A stretch of DNA of 48,829 bases from UBA11512 sp964623895 (GCA_964623895.1 CAZUWA010000008.1:1-48829), one strand, 5' to 3'. Positions 40,143-48,738 are shown, counted from the stretch's first letter. The notes: generated by a model not told the origin, from the sequence alone. A program made the numbers and translations.

Positions 40143-43100
40143 TTATTTAGCTGTTCCATTAAAGATATTCACATTATAGGTATCACCGTCAAGCCATTTC
40201 TCCTCGACTCTTTTGTTTACAAATGTGACCTCGTTTTCTTCGGTAGGCGAAAGTGTTATTGTTTGTTCATTTTTTCCGTCCGTAGGCTCATATCTCCAAG
40301 ACCAATCTGTTTGCTCCGTAATGGTGTATTTTCCAATAGGAAGATCGGTAATGGTGATCTGACCGTCACCGTGAATGGTTACGGTAAGATCAATACCTTC
40401 AGTAACAGTTCCGTCAACGCCCTTCACATCGAAAATAAAGGTCTGATTCACATCAATGCTATAATCCGCATTTTCAGGGTATGCTTTTTTGATAGTCAAA
40501 TCCGCATTACTTGCTTCAAACTTTGCGTAATAAGTAGCTTCTTTGTAAAGTCCGTCGGCATTTTTCTGAGGTAGTATCTTGCCTGTACTGCTGTCAACCC
40601 ACGATGAATCTACGGGAGTTTTGCAATCCTCATCCGAATACCAACCCACAAATCTATAACCATCGTCCGGCGTCGGAACGGAACCGTTTACAGTGCCGCT
40701 GATAATCAGTACGTTTTCAGAACCGATACTCACTTTACCGCTACCAACGGGTACATATTGAATGGTGATATTCTTTTCCTGATAGTAGAAAATGATCACA
40801 TTTCTTTCGGAAGCGGCAGCAAGGGTAAGCGTACGGGTAGTCGTGCCGATCAACTCATATCCGGAAATTTCCTTAGAAGTTGCAGACACTTGTTGACCGT
40901 AAATGCCGCTTCCGGATGTTTCGTCTGCTAAAGGTTTATTTGTACCGCTCTCAAGATATTTAACCGTGTAGTTCACTTCTATACGGTCATAGAAAAGTTC
41001 TATCAACAAACCTTCAGACGTCAATGTACCCGATACTGTCGTTCCCGTGACTTCAGTTACTACGCCATTAACCTTTGATTTCTTACCGACAAACTCAAAG
41101 CCTGAAATAGTAAGAGCTTCTCCGGAGTACACGCTGCCAATATCGCCGATCGCTTCTATAGAACGATACTCGGTATAACCATCGCCCGAAAGATTTTGAA
41201 CATAATGGGCGATACGGTAATAAGCGTGTGTTTCATCTTTGCTATAGTAGAAAGTAATAACATTCTGATCGGGATTATCGGCAGAGAGAACAAGGCGCTT
41301 TTGATATGCGTCAGGCATATAACCATCAATCCACACAAACTTTTCGGTCACAACGGCTTTTTTGTTATCTGCAACATACTTAGCCGATATCTTTTCCTCT
41401 CCGGTCTCCTTATCTACATAACGAACCGTATACGGTACAGATTCCTTTGCCACATACTCAAATGTAAATACATTATTACCATCTACGCTCATCGTTACGG
41501 TATGACTATTGGTTGTGGGGAAATAGCCTTCCTGATAGCCCGAGTAAAGTTCCGAACCGCCTTTTGCAAGGAATGTCTTATTCATACCGGCAAGAGTACT
41601 GCCGATCGTAGGATCGGCGATCTGCGTATCCGTTCCTTTAAGTTTGTAATAGACCTCATATTTAACGGGAACCTTTGAATTCCATTTTGCATAAATGGCC
41701 ATATCCTTGATAATCGGCATATTGTTAAACACAAATGCTTTCTCTGTACCGTCCTCATCAACATAGAACCATCCGGCAAAGGTGTAGTTACCGTTCTCAA
41801 CAGTCTCATCGGGTGCAGACGCTAAATTTCTATGCTCAACAAGCTGTGTAGTGCCAAGCTGTTTTTTCAAAGTTGCGTCAAGATAAACCTTCACTTCGTG
41901 CTGAACAGGCGCCCATTTTGCGTAAAGAGTCAAGTTTCCGGCAGGCATTTTTTGATTTTCAAAATCATACTCCGTACCGTCAAAACATTCGGGAGTCGTG
42001 TACCAACCCTTAAACTCATATGCATTCGGCTCTAATGTAGACGGATATTCAGGAACAAAGGAACTCACCAAATTTCCGTTAGCGTCCTTAACATCCTTCA
42101 TAGGATACTGATACATAATACCCGATACAGTTTTTGCAATGGTATTGACATTTTGAAAACTCAACGTAACACGATTACGAGTATAGTACAAAAAGACATT
42201 GCTATCGGAAGTAACTACACCACCTTGTACTTTCGACAAACCCATAATTTCTTTTTGATTCCAAGTACCACTGGAATTTACTTCTTGATAATACAGTTCA
42301 CTCTTATCATAATAAACTCCATTATACAGCTTACGCTCATTTCCGTTTTCCGCGCTTGTTTGATCAAAACTTTCAAACATATAATAAAGATATACTTTTG
42401 AACCGCCGGTAACGGCTTCAGCATATTTTAAATGATCGGTAGTATCGCACAGATCTGAGGTCATATTGATACGCTTTGAAACGGCAGTACTGCTACTAAT
42501 GCCATCAATTTTCCAACCATTCAATGTAATATCGGGAAAATCAGCGGCAGTAGGCCATTCATTGCCGATCGTCTGCTCATATTTAGCCGAAACCACATAG
42601 ATCACATTACTCTCGCTGTTTCGGTTGCATTGGTTTGTATGCGTATGCTCAAGTTTCGTACAAGCACTGTAGCAACTGTCGGTATGGGTGTGTTCGCTTT
42701 TTCCGCAAGAATAAACATAACAACTGTCGGTATGGGTGTGTAAGACATCTTTATAGCAAGCGTCAGAATGGGTGTGTATAGTGTCTTTATAGCAATCATC
42801 CGTATGAGTATGAATACCGGAACAAGTCGTCGGTGCAATCGAACCGGATGATGTATTTCCCGAATAATGATACCAAGTACCATTTATGTATATGTATGTA
42901 AACCGTCCACTGTAAACTTGACCTTCCGATGGATCACTGGGTTTTCCTGCACCGCTCAAAATAGCTGCATCTCCAACACCCTCATAACATGAAGTAGTAT
43001 GCGTTGTATGTTCATCTTTTCCGCAAATCAAGCAATCACTTGTATGCGCTGTATGTTCATTTTTTCCGCATATCAAACAATCACTCGTATGCGCGGTATG

Positions 43101-44756
43101 CTCGGGTAAAGCGCAACTAAGTTTTTCACAACTTGCATTGTGAGTATGCTCGGTCAATGTGCAAATCAGTTTACTGTTACAGCCCGTTCCGTGAGTATGT
43201 TCCTCAATTGCACATGTTCCGCTTATACCCGTAAAATATATAGTGTATACATTTCTTGTATAATAAACATTAACGACCGTTGAACCGTCACCTTTCACAG
43301 TAACGTTCTTATCGGTTTTCGCACCGTTGTAAGTGAAATACTTTCTTTCATCAACTTGGCTACCGTTAACGGTAGTCGTAGTTATTGACGAAGGAATATT
43401 ATCCGAGCCACTTACAACATCGCCGGACATCACCTTTCCATTTAAATTGCCGCTATCATCCGCACCGACAATTTGAGAACCCCAATAACTATATCCGTCG
43501 TCATCTGCGTTTTCTTTCCAGTAAACAACAGTATAGGATGTTTTATTTTGCCGCCAAATTGCCAAATAAGTCAAACCTGCATCCGGAACGGAAATCAGAT
43601 TACCGTTATTTAAATCATACGTTGTTTTCTGTTCATCGGTAGGCTTATTACCGTCAACGCCGATCAATTCCCACCCTGCAAAAGTCCATCCTGCGCGCGT
43701 AGGATCGTTTGCGCCGATCGTTGCGCCGTAACGTGTATAGATGGGATCCACACCGTAACCGCCGCCCAATTCGAAGTCAACCAAATAGTAATTACGGTCG
43801 TAATAAATCTCGATCACGGTACTGCCATCTGCCGCAACCGTTAAACGCTCGTAATAAAGAGCAGAAAAGCCATCAATGTTTATTTGACAGTCTCCAACTT
43901 GTGAACCCGTCAATTGCTGACCTTTCGTTTCGGTGAAAAGTTCGTAGTAGTCATCCAAAACATTTTGTGTGTAGTGACGTACTGTATAATCTACCAATAC
44001 AGGACGGTAAACAACCTCGATCACCTTATCTCCTGTAAGATTCGTATAATTCAACTCAACTTCTTTTCCGTCTTTATCAGTATCGCCATCTAAATAATAG
44101 GGCGCATAACCTACCACGGTAGGGCTGACAACGGTATAATTAAAACTACCGCCATATTCGATCGTTGCTACAAAAGGCTCAAATGCAAGACTCTTGTCTT
44201 CGTATACGTAGTTGATCACGATCGTGCAATTCTGTAATTCTCCACCCTCGTTCGCCAAGGTTGCCGCGTTGTTGACCGTTCTCAAACTACGGCGAGAAAC
44301 AGAAGCGCCGGATGTTTGTGATTTTTCATACGTAGCGGGAGCGTTGTATGAAACGGTCACGGTTACGGTATTGCTTAAATATTCATCCGTTCCGTCAACA
44401 GCTCTGCATCTGATGTATGCACTTCCGTTTGCATTCAGCATACTGCCGATCAAAGCATAAGATATAACACACGAATCCTTGGTATAACCCTTGATGTTTA
44501 CCCATCTGTTACTCTCTTTATCAACGCAGATCTGCCAATGATAGGAGAGCGAATCGGAACCTACCGCAGAAGTGGTCAGAGTGATCTTTTCATCTTCCAT
44601 CAAGACCAGATCGTTCACTTTTTCTCCGTCATAGAGAATATCAAACGAGGTCGCTTCCGTTGCGTTCGCTCCGATACAACCGATCGGAAGTGCGGTAAGA
44701 ATCATCATCAAAGCAAGGAATAAGGACAATACTCTGTTTTTAGTTATTTTTTTCAT
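40143..44756 (-). CDS. Giant adhesin-like protein with InlB/MucBP-type repeats and Cys/His arrays
   Basis: The 1537-residue secreted protein has a signal peptide (about 1-31), an Ig-like domain (about 32-135), MucBP-like segments (for example VDYTVRHYTQN and VPYTVRYVDKETG, repeated several times), InlB-type repeats with the GWYTTPECFDG and GWELIG patterns, and a C-terminal Cna-B/SpaA-like domain ending VTFVNKRVEEKW. Two regions (about 513-595 and 645-712) are packed with HTHxxxCY, CLICGK and EHTAHTSDC units. There is no LPXTG or C-terminal membrane helix, so retention at the surface must depend on partners. The ATG at 44756 lies 12 bases after AAGGAGG; a TTG at 44765 is the alternative. The ribosome binding site overlaps the stop of the upstream gene. 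Adhesion is likely; the array function is unknown. Confidence 0.85.
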   Translation of the reverse strand: MKKITKNRVLSLFLALMMILTALPIGCIGANATEATSFDILYDGEKVNDLVLMEDEKITLTTSAVGSDSLSYHWQICVDKESNRWVNIKGYTKDSCVISYALIGSMLNANGSAYIRCRAVDGTDEYLSNTVTVTVSYNAPATYEKSQTSGASVSRRSLRTVNNAATLANEGGELQNCTIVINYVYEDKSLAFEPFVATIEYGGSFNYTVVSPTVVGYAPYYLDGDTDKDGKEVELNYTNLTGDKVIEVVYRPVLVDYTVRHYTQNVLDDYYELFTETKGQQLTGSQVGDCQINIDGFSALYYERLTVAADGSTVIEIYYDRNYYLVDFELGGGYGVDPIYTRYGATIGANDPTRAGWTFAGWELIGVDGNKPTDEQKTTYDLNNGNLISVPDAGLTYLAIWRQNKTSYTVVYWKENADDDGYSYWGSQIVGADDSGNLNGKVMSGDVVSGSDNIPSSITTTTVNGSQVDERKYFTYNGAKTDKNVTVKGDGSTVVNVYYTRNVYTIYFTGISGTCAIEEHTHGTGCNSKLICTLTEHTHNASCEKLSCALPEHTAHTSDCLICGKNEHTAHTSDCLICGKDEHTTHTTSCYEGVGDAAILSGAGKPSDPSEGQVYSGRFTYIYINGTWYHYSGNTSSGSIAPTTCSGIHTHTDDCYKDTIHTHSDACYKDVLHTHTDSCYVYSCGKSEHTHTDSCYSACTKLEHTHTNQCNRNSESNVIYVVSAKYEQTIGNEWPTAADFPDITLNGWKIDGISSSTAVSKRINMTSDLCDTTDHLKYAEAVTGGSKVYLYYMFESFDQTSAENGNERKLYNGVYYDKSELYYQEVNSSGTWNQKEIMGLSKVQGGVVTSDSNVFLYYTRNRVTLSFQNVNTIAKTVSGIMYQYPMKDVKDANGNLVSSFVPEYPSTLEPNAYEFKGWYTTPECFDGTEYDFENQKMPAGNLTLYAKWAPVQHEVKVYLDATLKKQLGTTQLVEHRNLASAPDETVENGNYTFAGWFYVDEDGTEKAFVFNNMPIIKDMAIYAKWNSKVPVKYEVYYKLKGTDTQIADPTIGSTLAGMNKTFLAKGGSELYSGYQEGYFPTTNSHTVTMSVDGNNVFTFEYVAKESVPYTVRYVDKETGEEKISAKYVADNKKAVVTEKFVWIDGYMPDAYQKRLVLSADNPDQNVITFYYSKDETHAYYRIAHYVQNLSGDGYTEYRSIEAIGDIGSVYSGEALTISGFEFVGKKSKVNGVVTEVTGTTVSGTLTSEGLLIELFYDRIEVNYTVKYLESGTNKPLADETSGSGIYGQQVSATSKEISGYELIGTTTRTLTLAAASERNVIIFYYQEKNITIQYVPVGSGKVSIGSENVLIISGTVNGSVPTPDDGYRFVGWYSDEDCKTPVDSSWVDSSTGKILPQKNADGLYKEATYYAKFEASNADLTIKKAYPENADYSIDVNQTFIFDVKGVDGTVTEGIDLTVTIHGDGQITITDLPIGKYTITEQTDWSWRYEPTDGKNEQTITLSPTEENEVTFVNKRVEEKWLDGDTYNVNIFNGTAK
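42620..43215 (-). repeat. DNA repeats encoding the Cys/His arrays
   Basis: Near-identical units are visible. In the left block (42620-42815), CTGTCGGTATGGGTGTGT occurs twice with a diverged third copy. In the right block (43000-43215), a unit of about 45 bases encoding CLICGK-EHTAHTSD occurs twice in a row, followed by shorter related units. Such in-frame repeats can change number by recombination or slippage. Confidence 0.75.
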
Positions 44757-44773
44757 CTCGATCAATATCCTCC

Positions 44774-45343
44774 TTACTCGGACTTAGGCCAACCATTAGC
44801 CTCTAACACGGTTTCTCCGTTATGTATTACTTGGGTCGCTTGCGCATGAACATTGATAACAGCTGTGCTTTGCTGATATAAATTGCTCATATCGGGAGAA
44901 AAAGACACTTTTGTAAACAACGGTTCTGTCGTTTCACCCGATTTTAAAGCCGCATTATAATAATAGTAACCATCTTGCTCGACCCAATATTCGGTATTCA
45001 GATCATATGTAATTAGGGAAAGGTCGACCTCGCCTTCGATCCCCTCTGCAAGAGTTATTGATTCTTCAACGGAAATACGGACCCAAGCGTCCTGACCGCC
45101 GACATTTTCGATCTGAACAATTTTAGAAAAGTCCATCCCCGGTTGAACATTGATCACATCTTCAAAAGGGACGGGGTCTCCGCCGTCATCCGGTACAGAT
45201 AATTCTTGTAGGGCGATCTTTATATTTCCGGCAGTTATTACATTTGTAGGCGTATCTTCATACGAAAAGTACGCTAACGTACTGTATGCCGCTATGGATA
45301 GGCAGACAGCAATTAACGAAATAACGAAGCACTTTCTCTTCAT
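44774..45343 (-). CDS. SipW-type TasA-like subunit (fourth)
   Basis: The 189-residue protein has a SipW-type signal: basic start, hydrophobic core, then STLAYFSYEDTPTNVITAGNIKIALQE. The mature part has QPGMDFSKIVQIENVGGQDAWVRISVE, the shared PG...K..V.VEN.G..aWVRV core of the TasA/camelysin family. It ends with a distinct HAQATQ segment and NGWPKSE. It is separated from the third subunit gene by a structured 145-base gap and is followed directly by the adhesin gene, so it may be expressed with the adhesin. I start it at 45343, where GAAAGG lies at better spacing than for the ATG at 45349. Its function within the fibre is unknown. Confidence 0.85.
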   Translation of the reverse strand: MKRKCFVISLIAVCLSIAAYSTLAYFSYEDTPTNVITAGNIKIALQELSVPDDGGDPVPFEDVINVQPGMDFSKIVQIENVGGQDAWVRISVEESITLAEGIEGEVDLSLITYDLNTEYWVEQDGYYYYNAALKSGETTEPLFTKVSFSPDMSNLYQQSTAVINVHAQATQVIHNGETVLEANGWPKSE

Positions 45344-45394
45344 ACGCATTTTCCTTTCGATATCAGGTAAAAAAACACTTTAATCCTCACTATA

Positions 45395-45468
45395 CAGGGC
45401 ATACATAGGTATCTCAATCCCGCTTGAGGTATCTGTGTATGCCCTGCCCCCAAAAAAGGGGACAGAGC
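45395..45468 (-). promoter_or_regulatory. Two overlapping hairpins between subunit genes, candidate attenuator
   Basis: Arms 45395-45417 and 45424-45446 form a 23-base inverted repeat with three differences around a six-base loop. A second hairpin pairs 45441-45451 with 45458-45468 around AAAAAA. The two share 45441-45446, so they cannot form together. A leftward transcript meets the small hairpin first, then the large one, and a run of seven U about 15 bases beyond. The gap also lacks any gene. Partial termination or mRNA processing here would set subunit-to-adhesin ratio. Confidence 0.6.
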
Positions 45469-45488
45469 ATTTTTAAAGCAAAATAGGA

Positions 45489-46286
45489 TCAGTTAGCCCA
45501 AGGGTTAACAGTAAGACCGGCAGCTGTGAACGCTGCTTCAGCGCTTTCAAAGCCGGCAGCCTGAACAGCCTGTGCGAAAACAGGAATTTTTACACCTTGT
45601 GAAAGATCATATGCAAGGTCTTCTCCGCCTTTGGTGTAAACAATATTTCCATCTTCGTCATATCTGTTGTCAACATCCTTGTCAAGATAGAAACCTACCA
45701 AAGAAGCGTACTCTGTGGTTTTGCCGTGCTCAAGCACATCGGTGTAAGTGAAGGAATAGATGTTGTAAACGATTCCGTCGATTTCTACGGTAGTCTTTTC
45801 ATCTTTGTACACACATTTTGTGCTATAATCGGCATTAGAAGGCTGCGGATTTGCGGTTGTGTCATACTGACCGTCTGCTCTGAACTTGTTACCATAGTTC
45901 CAATGAAGGATATTCTTACTCGGCTCATTCGCCGGACCTTCAAGATCTGCCGGAACAGCAACAAGAACACGAACGTAAGCGTCGCTCTTTCCGGTATTCT
46001 CAACAGTTACGATCTTGTCAACATAGTTTTCAGCAGTCGGAAGACCGTACTTATCCTTTGCGCCCTGCGCAGAACCTACGACAGGCAGAAGAATCTTCTC
46101 ATCTTCAAAATCTTCAAGATCGCCCTCTCCGTCTCTCTGCTGTTCATGAAGTTTGATCTGCACACCGCCCACAGTGAAAACGTTGGTAGCTTCATCGGTG
46201 TCGGTGAAATATGCAAGCGATGCACCCGCGATCGCCACGGCTGCCATTACAGCAACAAGGCAAATAGCAATAATTTTCTTTTTCAT
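45489..46286 (-). CDS. SipW-type TasA-like subunit (third)
   Basis: The 265-residue protein has a SipW-type signal ending ASLAYFTDTDEATNVFTVGGVQIKLHE, the most typical version in the cluster. The mature domain carries YVDKIVTVENTGKSDAYVRVLVAV and a C-terminal QAVQAAGFESAEAAFTAAG. That end resembles the ends of the first and second subunits (AYAIQ..GF.TA..AW). It is longer than its paralogues through a loop around residues 100-190 with many charged and aromatic residues. The start is the ATG at 46286 after GAAAGGTGG; an upstream GTG is unlikely. It is probably a fibre subunit or cap. Confidence 0.87.
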   Translation of the reverse strand: MKKKIIAICLVAVMAAVAIAGASLAYFTDTDEATNVFTVGGVQIKLHEQQRDGEGDLEDFEDEKILLPVVGSAQGAKDKYGLPTAENYVDKIVTVENTGKSDAYVRVLVAVPADLEGPANEPSKNILHWNYGNKFRADGQYDTTANPQPSNADYSTKCVYKDEKTTVEIDGIVYNIYSFTYTDVLEHGKTTEYASLVGFYLDKDVDNRYDEDGNIVYTKGGEDLAYDLSQGVKIPVFAQAVQAAGFESAEAAFTAAGLTVNPWAN

Positions 46287-46314
46287 TTTGAGTTCCACCT
46301 TTCAAAAAATTTAA

Positions 46315-46863
46315 TTATTTGTTGATTTCAGTCCAAGCGGCTTTTGCGGTTGCAAAACCTTCTTTCTGTATTGCGTAAGCGGTGAAAGTTAAGGTCGGTT
46401 TTGCTACTCCATTGTTCTTAATAGCTTCCATCATTTCTTTTGTTACAGTATCAAGAACCGTAACCTGGTCGTTTTGAAGTACCTGATAAGCCGTATCTGC
46501 GGTTGTGGCAGCGACCTCACGGTAGTAAACGCCGTCAACATTCTCAAGAGCCGTCCAACCGTCAGCAATCACAGGGTCTGCAAGGTAAGTACCATAGTTG
46601 TCGGATTTTTCTACCTTTACAAACAGCCAACAAGCCTCGCTACCCGCTTCAACAGTCACTTTCGGATCCTTTTTAATGGTCTTTCCGGGAACCATCTTGT
46701 ACTCAGCTACGGGGGTTTCCGAAAGAGCGATATTGATATCACCGTATGTAAAGGTATTTGTAACCGGATCGGTTCTATCTACCAACCAAGCAAGTGTACC
46801 GCCAACAGCAAAGCAGAATACAAGAGCAAGAGCCACAGCCGCAACAGTTATTTTCTTTTTCAT
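46315..46863 (-). CDS. SipW-type TasA-like subunit (second)
   Basis: The 182-residue protein has a SipW-type signal ending GTLAWLVDRTDPVTNTFTYGDINIALSE and a mature part with YKMVPGKTIKKDPKVTVEAGSEACWLFVKVE. It ends TFTAYAIQKEGFATAKAAWTEINK split over one helix. It aligns along its whole length with the first subunit, so the two arose by duplication. A Cys in the shared WLFVKVE core precedes the Trp in both. AAAGGAGG precedes the ATG. It is 28 bases from the third subunit gene. A major or minor fibre component is likely. Confidence 0.88.
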   Translation of the reverse strand: MKKKITVAAVALALVFCFAVGGTLAWLVDRTDPVTNTFTYGDINIALSETPVAEYKMVPGKTIKKDPKVTVEAGSEACWLFVKVEKSDNYGTYLADPVIADGWTALENVDGVYYREVAATTADTAYQVLQNDQVTVLDTVTKEMMEAIKNNGVAKPTLTFTAYAIQKEGFATAKAAWTEINK

Positions 46864-46935
46864 AGTCTTTTCCTCCTTTCCTTAAAAGATTAATAAAGAC
46901 ATATGTCGTTATTTCGTTTAATTAGTTACAGTTAC

Positions 46936-47520
46936 CTACTTCTGTGCTTCTGCACCCGCAGCAGTCCAAGCATCGTCTGCGGTTTCAAAGCCGTCTGCCT
47001 GAATTGCGTAAGCGGTAATTGTGATCGTTGCGGTTTGATATTTTTCGACCTCTGCGTCGGCTTTGAGCGTAAAGTTTTCAAAGACTTTCACCTCATCTTT
47101 AGCCGAAGCTATTCTGTTGTAAGCCCAAATGTTGTTAGTCTGATCAATGAGAGCCCAACCCTTATCACCCATCTGTGTTTCAATCTTCGTATCAGCGGTG
47201 ATCGTTTCCAAGCCGTTTTCAAGCTTCACAAACAACCAACAATCCTCACTACCCTCAGATACGTGTACGGTCGGATCTTTTGTGTAGGTGTGACCGGGGA
47301 TGAGCTTGTATGTGTTTGTTTGAACACGACCAGTATTCTCAACTTCTTTACCATACAAATCAACTTTGGCTTCATCAAGTGTGATCGCTACTTTACCCAC
47401 AGTAAACGTGTTTGTTACCTGCTTATTGTCAGTAAGATACGCCATTGTTGCAAATACGGTTGTAACAACGAGTAACACCGCACAAAGACCGAGCACCAGT
47501 GCTTTTGTTTTTGTTTTCAT
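46936..47520 (-). CDS. SipW-type TasA-like subunit (first)
   Basis: The 194-residue protein has a SipW-type signal ending FATMAYLTDNKQVTNTFTVG followed by KVAITLDEAKVD. The mature part contains YKLIPGHTYTKDPTVHVSEG and CWLFVKLE, then ends with ITAYAIQADGFETADDAWTAAG. It is the closest paralogue of the second subunit. In Bacillus, TasA-family proteins matured by SipW polymerise into matrix fibres through exchange of N-terminal strands. The strand TNTFTVGKVAI here is at the matching place. AGGAGG precedes the ATG, 51 bases after sipW. It is probably the main structural subunit, judged by position only. Confidence 0.88.
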   Translation of the reverse strand: MKTKTKALVLGLCAVLLVVTTVFATMAYLTDNKQVTNTFTVGKVAITLDEAKVDLYGKEVENTGRVQTNTYKLIPGHTYTKDPTVHVSEGSEDCWLFVKLENGLETITADTKIETQMGDKGWALIDQTNNIWAYNRIASAKDEVKVFENFTLKADAEVEKYQTATITITAYAIQADGFETADDAWTAAGAEAQK

Positions 47521-47571
47521 AACAAAAACCTCCTAAAAAATATTTTAAAATTATTTGGAAGCCTTTCGGCA

Positions 47572-48123
47572 TTATCCCTTTGTAATCTCCCCATCTGCTT
47601 TTTGGGATTGCTCCTCTTCCCTGCCATCCTTTTTGTTCTCTTTTTTGAACAGATCGGGAAGAAAGACCAGAATCAGTAAAACAGCTCCGGCTGCAATGGC
47701 AACATACATTCCGGGCGGATGCTGAATGTAATGAGCGAAATAACCGAGATACGGAATTTTGAAAACAGGAGTACCTATCAAATTGTTGAAATGCACCGGC
47801 GCTTCATCCTCAATGTCGTTAGCGTCGCCTTTTGTATAAAAATGTTTGTTTTCCGCGTCTATACGCACAACACGGTGGGTCGCCGGCGTATTATCCGGCA
47901 ACACATAGGTAATAACATCGCCGACTTCAACACTTTCGGGGTCAACATCTTTCACATAAATCAGCGAACCTACGGGATATTCCGGCTCCATTGAACCGGA
48001 AATAACATAATAAACCTGAATTCCGAACAATCTTATTCCTACCAACAAGACAGCCAACAAAAGGACAATTGCAACAATAACCGTAGTTGTGATGTCCCAT
48101 ATTTTTCTTAAGGTACGGTTCAC
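47572..48123 (-). CDS. sipW: Signal peptidase I, SipW (ER-type)
   Basis: This 183-residue membrane protease would remove the special signal peptides of the TasA-like proteins encoded next to it. The N-terminal membrane span is followed by ISGSMEPEYPVGS with catalytic Ser 44. The second catalytic residue is His 83 in ATHRVV, instead of the Lys of ordinary bacterial signal peptidases, which defines the ER/archaeal type found in SipW. The acidic KGDAND motif follows at 98-103. A second span lies at about 133-155 before a charged tail. I choose GTG at 48123 as start because AAGGAG is eight bases upstream; TTG at 48126 is an alternative. It is 9-12 bases from the TetR gene. Confidence 0.95.
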   Translation of the reverse strand: MNRTLRKIWDITTTVIVAIVLLLAVLLVGIRLFGIQVYYVISGSMEPEYPVGSLIYVKDVDPESVEVGDVITYVLPDNTPATHRVVRIDAENKHFYTKGDANDIEDEAPVHFNNLIGTPVFKIPYLGYFAHYIQHPPGMYVAIAAGAVLLILVFLPDLFKKENKKDGREEEQSQKADGEITKG

Positions 48124-48135
48124 CAAATGTTCTCC

Positions 48136-48738
48136 TTATGAATTTTTCAGATATGTTTCTATCATGCAATAAAGCACGTTAAAAATATGCGTGCGGTTGT
48201 CGTCTGTGTTCTCCAGATCGCCGTTATACACACGAACGGCAAAATCAAGAAACGCCGTAAACACGCTGTGGAGTATGGAAGTCACGTCCGCGTCATCCTT
48301 AAAGATCGGCACAAGTCTTGTGATCATCTCTTCAAACAGTTTCAGATGCTGTTCTTGCGATCCGCCCTCAAAATATACCGAGTAGTAGTAGCGGACATAG
48401 AAACGACAAGCCTCTTGGTCATCAATGATAGTCTGCCAAGCAGACGCAAACACACTATACAACTTCTCCTTTGTGTTTTCATTGAAACCGTCGGCAAAGT
48501 GTGAACCCGAGCGGAAAGCGGCGATCATTTTTTTATCCAAATAGAGAAAAGTCTGCCCATACAGGTTTTCTTTGCTGCCAAACAAGCGATATATGTATAC
48601 CTCATTCATTTTAAGGTCAGGCAATGAACCGCCGAAAAATGCCAATTCTTTGGTTGTTGCTCGCTCAAAGCCTCCCTCTGCAACAATGTGGATCGCATTA
48701 TCAATCAATAACTGCCTAACTTCGTTTTCATGTTTCAT
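48136..48738 (-). CDS. TetR-family transcriptional regulator heading the fibre operon
   Basis: The 200-residue protein has an N-terminal TetR helix-turn-helix (about 10-60; VAEGGFERATTKELA... VYIYRLFGSKENLYGQTF) with the typical Y-R-L-F-G-S-K-E-N-L end. A helical ligand-binding part rich in Phe and Tyr follows. The insertion GGSLPDLKMNE between the recognition helices is somewhat longer than usual. It is the first gene of a leftward operon with sipW and the surface proteins, so it may repress its own operon in response to an unknown ligand. The ribosome binding site is weak (gaaagaatcgga). Confidence 0.9.
   Translation of the reverse strand: MKHENEVRQLLIDNAIHIVAEGGFERATTKELAFFGGSLPDLKMNEVYIYRLFGSKENLYGQTFLYLDKKMIAAFRSGSHFADGFNENTKEKLYSVFASAWQTIIDDQEACRFYVRYYYSVYFEGGSQEQHLKLFEEMITRLVPIFKDDADVTSILHSVFTAFLDFAVRVYNGDLENTDDNRTHIFNVLYCMIETYLKNS

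Noticed and set aside
40143..40200. Sortase motif at the end of the giant adhesin
   Set aside because: The C-terminus ends with a short polar tail after the Cna-B-like domain, with no LPXTG-type motif, membrane helix or basic tail.
43000..43215. Regular short repeats resembling a CRISPR array
   Set aside because: The units lie in frame inside a long protein, code for Cys/His motifs, diverge gradually and have no unique spacers of constant length.
45395..45468. Insertion-sequence terminal repeats
   Set aside because: The inverted repeats are separated by only six bases, with no transposase or target-site duplication.
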